A DNA stretch of 64,000 nucleotides from Candidatus Poribacteria bacterium (GTDB taxonomy: Bacteria; Poribacteria; WGA-4E; WGA-3G). Positions 9,318 to 19,341 of the stretch are shown piece by piece. A model generated the notes under the pieces. It was not told the DNA's origin, did not search any database, and saw only the letters and a program-made list of their open reading frames with translations. The translations under genes and the position numbers were made by a program. The stretch covers positions 124,001 to 188,000 of the forward strand of contig JAPPFM010000002.1 in NCBI GenBank assembly GCA_028821605.1. Direction: 5' to 3'. Within the stretch, counting starts at the first letter, position 1; the number at the start of each line of letters is the position of its first letter.

Positions 9318-12032
9318 TTAAGGGATAGTGCTATAAAGAATGGCATTGAAGAGCAACTTAAAGGTTCCATGGGATTGTCCTCGATGCTGGGGTTTAAAAC
9401 CGAACAGAATCACGCGTCCATCGCCTAAGTTTGTTTCCAAAAGTGCCGCCTTCTGTCGAATCCGTTTTTCGCCTTCAAGCCAACCGCTCATCAATGGATT
9501 AAACTCCGGGTATGTCGCGACAACTTTTGCACCACCACGTCCCGCTTCAAAAACAGGACCCGATTTAAAAAAGATTGCCATCTCTTTATCCAATCCACGT
9601 CCGATGGGGTGCCTCGTATCTATCCGAACCCGTAATAATGAGCCGGGACAGAAGAACTCGTCTTGTCCCGATTGATTTGCTTTCTCGACCACATTGACAA
9701 TGCCTTTTTCACCAAGTCCGAAATACTTCAGCGGAAGTTCTGTGGCACGATTTAAGCAGATAAGTGTGCCTCCATCTTCCACAAACGCTCGTAAATTCGC
9801 CAACCCCTCTGTACCGATCCCGCCGACGTATTCGGGTGGCAATTTCCCCGTTGCATGTCCGTTGAGAATACCAGAAGCACCAAAGTCCGGTAAGATTATC
9901 GCGTCGTAACGCGCTGCTAAATCCCCCGCACGAATCTCCGCATTCGTGAGGCTGTTATAATTGAATTCGTGTGTGTCCAAAACCCAGCGTGTCCATCCTT
10001 CGTCCATGTTCGCTGTCCAAGGTTTATAAAGACCGAGGCGCGGTCCAGTCACTTTTGAGAATGTGCGACTGAGCGTCTTTTCATCGATAGATGCATCGGC
10101 GTGGATGTGAATACCGTATTCGGCTGCGAGTGTCCGCATCTCCTCAATCTGTTGAAGTGGCGGCTCCACTGTCTTTATCAGGATAGTCCCGCGTTGTAAT
10201 GTTTTACCGGCGAGTTCTACATCCCGTCGTGCCCAGTAAAGATGATATTTCGGACTGTTATCTGCCAGTCTCTCCCTAAACAGACGATTCAGGACAATCA
10301 CTTCCATGTTCGTCCGATTCTCAAACAGATAGTTGGTCGGTTCAGGGACACTCTCCAGCGCGCCTTGCACCTGTGGTAGCACGGGCAGCTGCCTTAAATC
10401 TGCCGCAAACGGCTGCACAACTGCGATTGTTCTGACACCCATCTGTAACGGCAGCGTCCAGCCCGCAATATCGTAAGGACGTTCAGGCGGTGATTCAGGC
10501 GACGGACGGCGTTCCGGGTAGTGTTGAACCTCAAGCAGATCCTTCGCATGTGCCCGAAAGGGCTGGGACATTGAAACGACATAGGTGTCCGTGGGATATT
10601 CTACACCATCGGCGGTAAACGGCGCGTTCGCCTGATGAATCTGTACGCCACCGCGTTTCAGAATATCCAACATTTTGAGCGTTGTGTGAATGTCCCGTTG
10701 TTCGGTTGGGATGAGGAACGCACGCGGCGGTTCATCTTCCCCTTTTGCTATGGCATTGCGTCCCATCTTGTAAAAGTTCGTTTTGAGTGTTATCCGATGC
10801 TCAGCGGCGAAAGCGAGGATTGAGAGTGCAGCCGCTTTCTCATAGTCTACGATGTCTCGTAATCGCCACCAGCCGCCGGGCCACGGTTCCGGGAAGTTCG
10901 TGCGAAGTGTATATTTATCAAGTCCACGCCGATAACCTTTTAAAGTGTGATGCGGTTGGAAAATTGGGGTTGCGATTTCCACACGTGCCGCTTCCGTCAA
11001 AATGCCTACCATGTTGTGACGATACGGCACCGTTCGAAATCCACCGTGCCACCATGTGTCGTAGACAGCACTTGAAAGCACACCTGTAAACCCTTCACTC
11101 GTCAAATCGAAAGCGAGTTGCGCCCCGATTAGCGAAAGCGTCCGCTGTAAGAGCGGTGGAATATTCGGATTGACCGGTTCAAAATAGGGCGGTATTACAA
11201 ACCGAGGACCGCGATAACTCATCTCATGGACATCGTAGACGACTTCAGGAAACCACTCCTCATAAAGCACTCGCGTCAGGAGCTGCGTTTCCACTTGTGT
11301 CAACATAAACCAATCGCGATTGTTATCGTGTCCTGTGTATTTATGATACAACCACGGGATTTCAGACCCTTCATAAGGGGTGCCGACAGTTCGGTTATAC
11401 CAGTCCACCACGATGTCTAAACCATCGGGGTTCGCAGAAGGGACGAGCAGAATTATCACATTTTCAAGAATCTCTTTAATTTGCGGTGTTTCGGCTGTTG
11501 CGAATTGATATGCGAACTCCATCGACATCTGTGAGGAGGCGATCTCCGTGGAATGCAGATTGCAATTAATCAGTACGACCGCTTTACCCTCTTCGGCAAG
11601 CGCATCCAATTCTGCGCTGCTGTCCTCTGTTATAGGCTTATTGGGCAGCGCAAGTTGTTTTTGGATTTGCTGATAGCGTCCCAAATTTTCCAAGTTTTCT
11701 GGGGCAGAAATTAGCAGCATCACAAAATCGTTGTCCTCTGTCGTTTTTCCAAGTACATCCAACAGAATCCGATCCGAGTTCGCTGCAACATGCCGCATAT
11801 AGTCAGAGACTGTCTGCCATGCTGCTACTTGATAATCTGCGCCGACTTGAAATCCGAGAACCTCTTCTGGGGACATAAGCTGCGCGTCTGCTGATCCTTG
11901 CAATAACATCGCGCACACTAACAACACGCTGAATGTGCGTCGTAGTATTGTTGCTCTGTTTTGCTGTAAGTCTGCTTTTCGTTGATGAAATAGGGATACA
12001 CAAGTGGCGTAAAAAGACCCAGAAATTTTCAT
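9318..12032 (-). CDS. M14-family zinc carboxypeptidase, secreted
   Basis: 904 aa from the ATG at 12032 (GAAAGGGA eight bases upstream); an upstream in-frame ATG at 12074 has a poorly placed site. The N-terminus has a hydrophobic signal around residues 31-50. The peptidase domain shows the zinc motif LHSTE (His160, Glu163), then PSANPDGLD, and YDVHEMSYRG, which gives the third zinc ligand. The remaining roughly 550 residues contain a glutamine-amidotransferase/ThuA-like region near the end (IILPDFG, VEDGGTLICLN). This layout is common in large poribacterial and Bacteroidetes M14 proteins. It should trim peptides outside the cytoplasm. Confidence 0.85.
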   Translation of the reverse strand: MKISGSFYATCVSLFHQRKADLQQNRATILRRTFSVLLVCAMLLQGSADAQLMSPEEVLGFQVGADYQVAAWQTVSDYMRHVAANSDRILLDVLGKTTEDNDFVMLLISAPENLENLGRYQQIQKQLALPNKPITEDSSAELDALAEEGKAVVLINCNLHSTEIASSQMSMEFAYQFATAETPQIKEILENVIILLVPSANPDGLDIVVDWYNRTVGTPYEGSEIPWLYHKYTGHDNNRDWFMLTQVETQLLTRVLYEEWFPEVVYDVHEMSYRGPRFVIPPYFEPVNPNIPPLLQRTLSLIGAQLAFDLTSEGFTGVLSSAVYDTWWHGGFRTVPYRHNMVGILTEAARVEIATPIFQPHHTLKGYRRGLDKYTLRTNFPEPWPGGWWRLRDIVDYEKAAALSILAFAAEHRITLKTNFYKMGRNAIAKGEDEPPRAFLIPTEQRDIHTTLKMLDILKRGGVQIHQANAPFTADGVEYPTDTYVVSMSQPFRAHAKDLLEVQHYPERRPSPESPPERPYDIAGWTLPLQMGVRTIAVVQPFAADLRQLPVLPQVQGALESVPEPTNYLFENRTNMEVIVLNRLFRERLADNSPKYHLYWARRDVELAGKTLQRGTILIKTVEPPLQQIEEMRTLAAEYGIHIHADASIDEKTLSRTFSKVTGPRLGLYKPWTANMDEGWTRWVLDTHEFNYNSLTNAEIRAGDLAARYDAIILPDFGASGILNGHATGKLPPEYVGGIGTEGLANLRAFVEDGGTLICLNRATELPLKYFGLGEKGIVNVVEKANQSGQDEFFCPGSLLRVRIDTRHPIGRGLDKEMAIFFKSGPVFEAGRGGAKVVATYPEFNPLMSGWLEGEKRIRQKAALLETNLGDGRVILFGFKPQHRGQSHGTFKLLFNAILYSTIP

Positions 12033-12133
12033 AAAAGATTCCCTTTCTATAGACGCGTATGGCTTAATTTTCATCCTGCTTCTATTATAGACACATCAGT
12101 CTTGGTGAATTCTGTCTTTGGTACATATCAACA

Positions 12134-12162
12134 AGTATAGTCAAAACCTGTACGCGTGTCAA
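12134..12162 (-). promoter_or_regulatory. Sigma-70-type promoter for the M14 gene
   Basis: On the minus strand TTGACA (12162-12157), a 17-bp spacer and TATACT (12139-12134), about 100 bases before the chosen ATG. The rest of the 344-base gap 12033-12376 shows only a weaker TATAAT at 12279-12284 facing the HEAT lipoprotein. Confidence 0.65.
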
Positions 12163-12376
12163 GCCATTAGTTTTCTTGTAAAAGGTATCTCTAAATTTAG
12201 CGATAACCACGATATAACCGAGAACCGAAGTGCTCGGCAAAATCTTCACTTGACTTTTTGCTAATTTTGTGATATTGTTATAATCGGAATACTTCAAAAT
12301 CGCAATATGCTATAGTGTGCGGTTGTGTCAGGCAGTCATTCCCAAAGAAACGATTTCAGGAGGAGAGCAGAAGCTA

Positions 12377-13573
12377 ATGAAAAAAATTATCGTTATTCCA
12401 CTGGTTGTCCTATTGCTCACGAGTTTTAGTTGTGAGACAAAACAGAAGGGCCCGAGTAATCTATCCGTGGGCAGAAGTAAATTGATTGACAGCGGCAACG
12501 CACTGGAGGCTGTTGATCATCTCGAGAAAGCAGAAGAGGAAGAGGTTAATAAACTTGAACCGCGTGCCCTGCTCGTTATCGCTTATTCACACGGGCTTTC
12601 TACCGGAAGTGCGAGTAGTCTTGGTGTGGAAGCCAAATTCAAAAATCAGCGGGAGCAGCGCATAAAAGAACTCAATGAGGCTGAGATGAAGCAAATCTTG
12701 CAAATTCTCAGTAAACCGTCCCGTATACAGAAAGACGGCTTACAGGTGCTTGTAGATAAGGGACCCGAGGCTGCTGTCTTGATTCTTGATAGTCTCACCA
12801 AAGGTAGATATCCAACCCTTCACGCCAATTTTACACAGATGCTTGTGGAGATGGGTCCTCAGGGACTTGACCTCGTTCTCGCCAGGCTCACCGATGAAAC
12901 GACGTCACCTGCTGTCAAGAGTAGGCTTGTGCAAGTCTTGGCTGAAATCGGTGATGCAAAAGCCGTAGACGCGTTGAAATCCCTTCAAACCGGAACAATG
13001 GAACCGGGACTGATGATGGAGATTAATACAACACTCTATCAACTCGGTGAAGAATCGTATCAAAAAGACATCATTGCAGGGCTAAGTCATAGTGATGTAG
13101 CTGTTCGTCGTGCTGCTGCGAAAGCCATGGTCAATCTCAGTGATGTCTCATCGAAAACACTCATTGCAGGGTTAAAGGATACTGACTCTGAAGTCGTAGC
13201 ATCACTTGTAGAAGCACTCGCAGTCCATCGGGATGCCGCCGCCGTTGATGCACTCGTAGATATCCTCACGGGTGAATTGAGCAAAGATCCGAAGCAGGCG
13301 GCTATTAATACGCTTGACATTTACGGACAAAACAAACTTACCAGAGGTTTGGCAAAACGGATCACAGAGCTGCTGATTGAGGGAACTGTTAGCGACGCGG
13401 ACAGTCGGCTCCATCTTGTTCAACTTCTGAAGAGGGAACCGTTCCTAAAGCAAATTCGAGCAACCGAATTATACGACAATCTTGAGTTCAAACTCTATGA
13501 ATATCACAGAGAAAAAGAGCCCAGTGAGCTTGTCAAAACGTCACTTAAGCAACTCCTTGATGCACTCCAATAG
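12377..13573 (+). CDS. HEAT-repeat lipoprotein, first of a tandem pair
   Basis: 398 aa from the ATG at 12377 (AGGAGGAG about 11 bases upstream); a longer frame from 12317 would push the lipobox inward. The lipobox is LTSFSC at residue 19. Helical repeats follow: a TPR-like start (GNALEAVDHLEKAEEEE), then HEAT units such as PAVKSRLVQVLAEIGDAKAVDAL and SDVAVRRAAAKAMVNL. It is clearly paralogous to the next gene across its full length. HEAT solenoids bind other proteins. Its partner is unknown; location is the periplasmic side of a membrane. Confidence 0.85.
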   Translation: MKKIIVIPLVVLLLTSFSCETKQKGPSNLSVGRSKLIDSGNALEAVDHLEKAEEEEVNKLEPRALLVIAYSHGLSTGSASSLGVEAKFKNQREQRIKELNEAEMKQILQILSKPSRIQKDGLQVLVDKGPEAAVLILDSLTKGRYPTLHANFTQMLVEMGPQGLDLVLARLTDETTSPAVKSRLVQVLAEIGDAKAVDALKSLQTGTMEPGLMMEINTTLYQLGEESYQKDIIAGLSHSDVAVRRAAAKAMVNLSDVSSKTLIAGLKDTDSEVVASLVEALAVHRDAAAVDALVDILTGELSKDPKQAAINTLDIYGQNKLTRGLAKRITELLIEGTVSDADSRLHLVQLLKREPFLKQIRATELYDNLEFKLYEYHREKEPSELVKTSLKQLLDALQ

Positions 13574-13700
13574 GATTTCATGTGCGCAACGTTTCTTCGC
13601 TGGTGTGATTTTCGAGCGCGCTTTAAGAGTGGTTTTTGTCTGAGTCCTGAGAATTTTCTGTTTCCAAAAGAGGAAGTTTGTAAACTGCATCTTAAAATTG

Positions 13701-13729
13701 TTGACAGAAAAGTGTATTTATTTTAGAAT
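13701..13729 (+). promoter_or_regulatory. Sigma-70-type promoter for the second HEAT lipoprotein
   Basis: TTGACA (13701-13706), a 17-bp spacer, TAGAAT (13724-13729). It leaves a leader of about 275 bases before the ATG at 14011. The rest of the 437-base gap 13574-14010 holds nothing else I can support. Confidence 0.65.
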
Positions 13730-14010
13730 ATGTGTTACATCAGTACTTGCCCGGATTGGTAGTCCCTGTTCGGTGGGTGTGCAAATGCCGAAAACCTCAA
13801 GCGTCCTTGCTATATGAGAAACCTGCAAATTTTGCCCTAAATCGACGTACCAAACTGGACTGAGAAGATATTAAAAACTTGGTTCTTTTTTTATCTGCTT
13901 GCAAGTTACGCGCTGTCAAATGGTGCGCTATCTTCATGAAGTATGCACGCGATGAGTGACACAGACGGGCAGGTCTAATCGAGATTCCAGGAGGAAAAGA
14001 TAAACGGAAC

Positions 14011-15198
14011 ATGAAAAAAGCTTTGACGATATTACTGCTTATAGGGGTTATAAGCTTCGGCTGCCAGGAACAGGTCATCACCCAACTTGAAGTCGGTAGA
14101 AGTAAGTTATTAGACGCGGGACTCTCGCTGGAGGCGGTCCAACACCTTGAACGCGCTGAGCATGAAGAGGAGAATAAGGTTGAACCTCGCGCGCTCTTGG
14201 TGCTTGCTTATAGCAACGCCATTTCAACAGGTGCTGCTAAAACCCATAATGTAGAACCCAGATATCAAACTGAACGTGACCGCCGCGTTGGTGAATTGGG
14301 CGAATATGAGATGAAGAAGATCCTCCAGATCCTCGGAGAACGCCATAGGATACAAAAGGATGCCATGCAGGTACTCGTTGACAAAGGTGCACCAGCCGTG
14401 CCTTTCCTGTTGGAGGACCTCATTAAAAATCGGTATCGCCATGTCCATGGCGATTTCGTTCAAATCTTGGAGGAAATCGGCAGCTCAGCTATTAACGACC
14501 TTCTAAAGGCAGCTGGTGATGGCAATACACCACCTGCTGTGAAGATTCAAATCGTCCGTATCGTAGGGAATATAGGGGATACATCCGCCATCGCAGGGTT
14601 AGAGACACTCCATAATGCAACCCCTGATGAAGGGTTAAAGATGGAAATTAACACCGCACTCTATCTGCTTGGAAACGAAGCCTCCGAAGCAAAAATCGTC
14701 GCGGGTTTGACCGATGATAACGCCGTTGTCCGACGAGCCGCCGCGAAATCTATGATGTTCCTCAAAGAACACCCCACAGATATGCTGATTGAGGCACTTG
14801 GAGATTCTGACGACACTGTACGTAGGGATATTGCTATGGCGCTGCGGAAATATCCTGACGCAGGTGCTGTTGACGGTCTCGTTGCAATTCTGACCGACCG
14901 TTCGAGCCTCAATACTAAGCAAACCGCCATTGATACGCTGAACCATTACGCCGAAAACGGACTCGCTGATGGATTAGCCGGGCGTTTGATCGTTTTGTTA
15001 GCAAACCCTGAAGTCGTTGACCATGAAGATAGACTCCGTATTGTTCAACTTCTCAAGAAACCTGCTTTAGTAAAGCAGATTCAGGAGGCTGATCAGTACG
15101 ATAATCTGCCCCACAAGCTTGACGTTTTCTTCAGGGAGCAGGAAACTAATGACATGGTGAAAGACGCACTCAATGAACTGCTTCTTGTCCTTGAGTAG
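14011..15198 (+). CDS. HEAT-repeat lipoprotein, second of a tandem pair
   Basis: 395 aa with AGGAGG before the ATG. The lipobox is VISFGC at residue 18. It matches the preceding lipoprotein from end to end: VGRSKLLDAGLSLEAVQHLE, EPRALLVLAYSN, RIQKDAMQVLVDKG, KMEINTALYLLG and NAVVRRAAAKSMMFL all have counterparts in the same order. The two arose by tandem duplication, but each has its own promoter region, and they have diverged enough to be functionally distinct. The role is unknown; a periplasmic scaffold is the natural guess. Confidence 0.85.
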   Translation: MKKALTILLLIGVISFGCQEQVITQLEVGRSKLLDAGLSLEAVQHLERAEHEEENKVEPRALLVLAYSNAISTGAAKTHNVEPRYQTERDRRVGELGEYEMKKILQILGERHRIQKDAMQVLVDKGAPAVPFLLEDLIKNRYRHVHGDFVQILEEIGSSAINDLLKAAGDGNTPPAVKIQIVRIVGNIGDTSAIAGLETLHNATPDEGLKMEINTALYLLGNEASEAKIVAGLTDDNAVVRRAAAKSMMFLKEHPTDMLIEALGDSDDTVRRDIAMALRKYPDAGAVDGLVAILTDRSSLNTKQTAIDTLNHYAENGLADGLAGRLIVLLANPEVVDHEDRLRIVQLLKKPALVKQIQEADQYDNLPHKLDVFFREQETNDMVKDALNELLLVLE

Positions 15199-15327
15199 GA
15201 AAATTGTGGAACAGTGTTGATGATTTCCATAGGTGCTTGCGTTTGTTCCCCTATACCTTTCGGCAAATTGTTAGTTAAATGAAATGCTGAAACTTCGCTA
15301 CCGGAGAGTGGAAGGAAATTAACGAGT

Positions 15328-16494
15328 ATGCAGAACTATCCGACCGGTATCAAGATTACCAAAGTTGAGCAGGTTACAATTGAGATTGACCAACCTGCCA
15401 TCGGTTGTAACTCCGGCGCGAAGGAAATAAAACAACCTGATCCGAACGGTAAATGGAACGAACGCATTATCCGCATCTATACAAGCGATGGTACACTCGG
15501 TTGGGGGACTGGCAGTTGGGGAACAGCAACCGCTGAGAATGCAGAAGGTGTCCTCAATCAGAACCCCTTTGACCTTTTAAATCCTGAAGATGGCGTTGTT
15601 GAAGAATTTCGAGGACTTGAAAACGCCCTCTGGGACTCAATCGGGAAAATTCTCGGCAAGCCTGCCTATCAACTCATCGGTGGCGATGTTTTTTCAAACG
15701 GGTTACCCGCTTACGACAGCACCATCTATTTCAACGATCTCCTGTATGAAACGAAAGCCGAAGGGCTCAAACGTATCGAAGATGATGTTAAAAGCAGTCT
15801 CGCCAACGGATTTACCGCATGTAAAATGAAGATCGGGCGCGGTAATCATCTCATGGAACGGAAAGCGGGACTGCAACGGGACATAGAACTTGTCCGACTT
15901 GCCCGCAGCACTGCTGGAGAAGGGTTCAATATTCTCGTCGATGCAAACAACGCATACACCTACGATGAAGTCATCACCTTCCTAAACGAGACGAGCGACT
16001 GTGATGTCTTTTGGATAGAGGAGATGTTTGAGGAAGACGTTGAGTTGTATCGCAACCTAAAGGCTTACATCAAAGATAAGGGCTTGAAAACCTTCATTGC
16101 CGATGGCGAAACTCGAACGCGTGAACCGCTTGAATTCTACGATCCCTTCTTTGAGGCGGGTGTCATTGATGTCATCCAGCACGATATGAAGGGACTCGGC
16201 GTTACCGGCTGGCGACGACTTGCTGATATGGCTGCCGCACACGATGTCCAATGTGCACCTCATAACTGGGGCTCCCTACTCGGCTTCTATCTCAGTCTCC
16301 AATTCGGCAAAACCATCCCCCATTTCCTCTACGGCGAAGTCGCAACCCTCACGAGTGATGTCATTGATACTTCTGGCTACACCTTCACGGGTGGCACGTT
16401 CACAGTCCCGGATACTCCTGGACTCGGACTGGAACTCAATGAAGATGTCTACGATGACCGCTACGCCGGAAAAGAGGATTGGCAGATCTCCTAA
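15328..16494 (+). CDS. Mandelate racemase/muconate lactonizing enzyme family dehydratase
   Basis: 388 aa, cytosolic, enolase superfamily. All the expected active-site elements are present: KMK (Lys166 and Lys168), metal ligands in VDANN (Asp205), WIEEM (Glu231) and ADGE (Glu261), and PHNWGS with His312 as the likely general base or acid. The N-terminal capping domain covers about residues 8-130. Members abstract an alpha proton from a carboxylic or sugar acid. The substrate cannot be read from sequence. It follows the HEAT lipoproteins by 129 bases and is probably a separate unit. Confidence 0.9.
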   Translation: MQNYPTGIKITKVEQVTIEIDQPAIGCNSGAKEIKQPDPNGKWNERIIRIYTSDGTLGWGTGSWGTATAENAEGVLNQNPFDLLNPEDGVVEEFRGLENALWDSIGKILGKPAYQLIGGDVFSNGLPAYDSTIYFNDLLYETKAEGLKRIEDDVKSSLANGFTACKMKIGRGNHLMERKAGLQRDIELVRLARSTAGEGFNILVDANNAYTYDEVITFLNETSDCDVFWIEEMFEEDVELYRNLKAYIKDKGLKTFIADGETRTREPLEFYDPFFEAGVIDVIQHDMKGLGVTGWRRLADMAAAHDVQCAPHNWGSLLGFYLSLQFGKTIPHFLYGEVATLTSDVIDTSGYTFTGGTFTVPDTPGLGLELNEDVYDDRYAGKEDWQIS

Positions 16495-17084
16495 TACTTT
16501 ATTTTCCTTGCCTCAGTAGGTGCGGTTTCCTACATCGCACCATAAGTGTCAATTTTAGAAAAACACATCCTCGGGCCCCATGCCCGGTAGGGTTTTGCTG
16601 GGTGTCTTTGCTTGGGTATTTCTGCGGATTTCTTCACGGTTTCCTAACCGCACCGGATTTTACACAGCAACCTTCATTGACGTACCACATCTTCAGCTGC
16701 GGATAATTTGGTTAGGTTGAAGATTCCGTTGTCAACGAGCCAGACTTCCCCTCGATTTTGCTTCAGCATCCTCCACCTCCATTTGATCATGTTCAACGAA
16801 AAGTGCGTCAGCAATTGCCGGACAATTTCAGGAAATTATACCGGTTTTGGATAAAAATTTAGATTTTTTTCGTATTATGCAAGCATTTGACTCAAAAATC
16901 CGTCTTTAACGACTAAGGGCATCATGCCTGCCTAAGTAGATATGATCTTTGCTGTGTGCTACAATTTGAAATGTGAGACATAAACAACGTTTTCCTGAGA
17001 ATATTGACGACGGGGTTGTCATTGTGGACGATCCAACGGTATTTAGGATTTCACGATGCACGCTATCGGAATGGAGGCATTGTT
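16495..17084. other. 590-base gap with repeat remnants
   Basis: It contains a 9-bp inverted repeat pair (GGTGCGGTT at 16519-16527, AACCGCACC at 16646-16654) flanked by similar TTTCCTA words, and looks like a degraded dispersed repeat. On the minus strand 16674-16769 encodes a 31-residue frame starting like a PemK/MazF toxin (RGEVWLVD) that then diverges. This may be a remnant but is too short to call. Confidence 0.45.
16519..16654. repeat. Degenerate inverted-repeat element
   Basis: GGTGCGGTT (16519-16527) and AACCGCACC (16646-16654) are exact complements. Both ends carry GTTTCCTA-like words. No coding content is convincing between them. Confidence 0.4.
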
Positions 17085-18515
17085 ATGTTAATTACCCTAA
17101 TTCAGAAAGAGATGATGCATCATCTGCTGAGTGCTCGGTTTATAGCATTACTTCTGATGTGTGTATTGCTTATCCCACTCAACTTCCATATTAATTACCA
17201 TCGTTATCTCCAACGTCAAATTGACTATCAGGAAACCGTCAAAGACGAAAACAATAAGGACCCAGCGGCGCAACCCTGGCTACGGAAACAGCGGATAGAT
17301 CCGAATCTTGAAGTTTCCAAATTGATTCTGAAGCCGACACCTTTAAGCGTGTTTGGGATGGGCTTGGAAGCTGCCTTACCGAGTTATCTCGGTATGACGC
17401 GCAACGGCATACAACGCGGAGAAGCGGCACTGTCTACCGCGCCGATCGCCTTCCTTCTGGGGCATCTTGACTTTGTGTTCGTTGTGAGCACCGTCTTTAG
17501 TCTGCTCGCGCTCTTGTTTACCTTTGATGCCGTTGCGGGAGAAAGAGAAGCAGGCACACTTCGGATAACCCTCGCCAACGCGCTGCCACGTGATATTTTT
17601 TTGTGGAGCAAACTCATCGGCGGATACCTTGTATTCATCGTCCCATTCTTAGTTTCATTAATCATCGGCTTACTTGTGTTGGTCTGGCAAGGGTTTCCAT
17701 TGGCTGAACCGGACATCTTTCCGCGTGTTCTCTACCTCATGGGCATCTCGCTGCTCTACATTGCGGTCTTTTTTGCAATCGGTGCTGTGATTTCGATTTA
17801 TTTTGACAGTTCCAAGACAGCACTCATCGTCGCCTTTACCGTTTGGGTGTTCGCTGTTCTGATCTTACCGCGTGTCGGGTTTCTTGCAGCGCAAACCTTC
17901 GCGTCGACTTCAACAGCGGAGAGCGTCTATAGGGAAAAGACAGCGAGGCGAGCAGAATTGCATGCCACTCTCGAAGTGGAAAGAAACAAAATCATGGGTA
18001 AAATGATACAGGAATCTAATCAGGGAGAGGCAACCACCGGCTTCTTTAGATTAGATGAAGCGTTCGTCGCCAAAATGAATGCGAAGATGCTCCCGCTTGA
18101 AGAGGCTGCGCGGTTAAAGTACCGAGACCTCGCAACACAACTCGACAGGCGTTATGAACAAGAAAGAAGATGGCAGGATAAAATCGGCATAAACTTTTCT
18201 CGGATCACGCCTACGTCTTCCTTCATTTTTCTCGCAACGGATGCTACACAAACCGGTCAAGTCAAAAGAGATACCTACTTACAAACGGGCACTCGCTATT
18301 ATGAGGTGCTGGATGCAGAAATGTTCAGCAAAATGTCAGACGCTGCGCTCATTGAAACAGTAGAAATCCCGTCCCCGCCAGCTCCGCCGCCGCTGACGGC
18401 GTTGACTTTGGAAGAGATGCTTCAGCACGCTGCTCTGGATTTGCTATTGCTCTGCTTTTTCATAGGCGGGTTTACAAGTATCGCGTTCCTGAAATTCTTC
18501 AGGTCGGATATTTAA
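17085..18515 (+). CDS. ABC-2-type transporter permease (DUF3526-like)
   Basis: 476 aa from the ATG at 17085, which has GGAGG seven bases upstream; the frame is open further 5' but without a site. One N-terminal membrane helix (MHHLLSARFIALLLMCVLL), a soluble loop of about 90 residues, then a block of helices (LDFVFVVSTVFSLLALLF, FIVPFLVSLIIGLLVLVW, LLYIAVFFAIGAVISIYF, ALIVAFTVWVFAVLILP), a long soluble loop with a coiled-coil part and a final helix. DAVAGEREAGTLR is the usual ABC-2 loop. No ATPase subunit lies upstream, so it must be elsewhere. It is followed after 13 bases by an ECF sigma gene, probably one operon. Confidence 0.8.
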   Translation: MLITLIQKEMMHHLLSARFIALLLMCVLLIPLNFHINYHRYLQRQIDYQETVKDENNKDPAAQPWLRKQRIDPNLEVSKLILKPTPLSVFGMGLEAALPSYLGMTRNGIQRGEAALSTAPIAFLLGHLDFVFVVSTVFSLLALLFTFDAVAGEREAGTLRITLANALPRDIFLWSKLIGGYLVFIVPFLVSLIIGLLVLVWQGFPLAEPDIFPRVLYLMGISLLYIAVFFAIGAVISIYFDSSKTALIVAFTVWVFAVLILPRVGFLAAQTFASTSTAESVYREKTARRAELHATLEVERNKIMGKMIQESNQGEATTGFFRLDEAFVAKMNAKMLPLEEAARLKYRDLATQLDRRYEQERRWQDKIGINFSRITPTSSFIFLATDATQTGQVKRDTYLQTGTRYYEVLDAEMFSKMSDAALIETVEIPSPPAPPPLTALTLEEMLQHAALDLLLLCFFIGGFTSIAFLKFFRSDI

Positions 18516-18528
18516 GAGGAGTATCCTG

Positions 18529-19341
18529 ATGGAAAAAGATGACGTTCAACTTATTCACGATATTTTAGCGGGTAACCACACCGCATTTACCACATTGGTT
18601 GAAAAATACCAAAAAAGCGTTCACGTCTTGGCATGGCGGAAGATCGGTGATTTTCATCATGCTCAAGAAATCACACAAGACACCTTCCTCCAAGCATATC
18701 AGAACCTTTCTACACTCAGGAATCCTAATGTTTTTGCTGGGTGGCTCTATATGATCGCCAATCGGCTTTGCATTGATTGGCTACGAAAGCAAAAACCTGA
18801 GATGCAATCCTTGGAGGACCCACGTATAGAAAATATTGTAGAGAAACTCTCTTATACGCGTTATATGTCGGAACAGCGGGAAACAGAAACTGCTGAGCAC
18901 TATTATGAAATTGTTAAACAACTCCTCGAAAAACTCCCAGAAAAGGAACGCACCGTCGTCACGCTCCACTACCTTGATGAAATGACGACTAAAGAGATTG
19001 GCAGCTTTTTAGGCGTATCGGTGAACACAATTCATAGTTGGCTCTATCGGGCACGTAAACGCTTACGCGAACACTTACAAGGAGAAGAATTTCACATGAC
19101 ACAAGAGGGTAGAGGAGAACTGGATCAATCAACTGAAGAAGTAATTCTAAAAGAATTTGTGCCTAAGATGCTCGGCACCATAGAGACAAAGATTCACGCC
19201 GAACTTCAAGGGCAACTCGGAAAAAGTATTCCCGATACACAAGTGCTCGAACAAGTGTTGGAAAAGATGATGGGTGATATTAAGGAAAAAATACTGGCAG
19301 AAATTCAAGCACAACTCGGAAAAGAGTTTCCAAAGATGTAA
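18529..19341 (+). CDS. ECF-type sigma-70 factor with C-terminal extension
   Basis: 270 aa. Region 2 is FTTLVEKYQKSVHVLAWRKI ... ITQDTFLQAYQNL ... WLYMIANRLCIDWLRKQ. Region 4 is LLEKLPEKERTVVTLHYLDEMTTKEIGSFLGVSVNTIHSWLYRARKRL. After region 4 there are about 85 extra residues, mostly acidic amphipathic helix (VPKMLGTIETKIHAELQGQL, with a near-repeat KEKILAEIQAQLGKEFP). The extension may be an anti-sigma-like or oligomerising part. It probably shares a transcript with the ABC permease, suggesting response to an envelope or transported signal. No anti-sigma gene is adjacent. Confidence 0.88.
   Translation: MEKDDVQLIHDILAGNHTAFTTLVEKYQKSVHVLAWRKIGDFHHAQEITQDTFLQAYQNLSTLRNPNVFAGWLYMIANRLCIDWLRKQKPEMQSLEDPRIENIVEKLSYTRYMSEQRETETAEHYYEIVKQLLEKLPEKERTVVTLHYLDEMTTKEIGSFLGVSVNTIHSWLYRARKRLREHLQGEEFHMTQEGRGELDQSTEEVILKEFVPKMLGTIETKIHAELQGQLGKSIPDTQVLEQVLEKMMGDIKEKILAEIQAQLGKEFPKM

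Noticed and set aside
12250-12284. Promoter for the first HEAT lipoprotein (TTGACT and TATAAT)
   Set aside because: The two boxes are 23 bp apart; the alternative TTGCTA is 15 bp from TATAAT. Neither spacing is good enough to report as a site.
16674-16769. MazF/PemK-like fragment on the minus strand (RGEVWLVD)
   Set aside because: Only eight residues resemble the family start and the frame stops after 31 codons with no downstream match in other frames.
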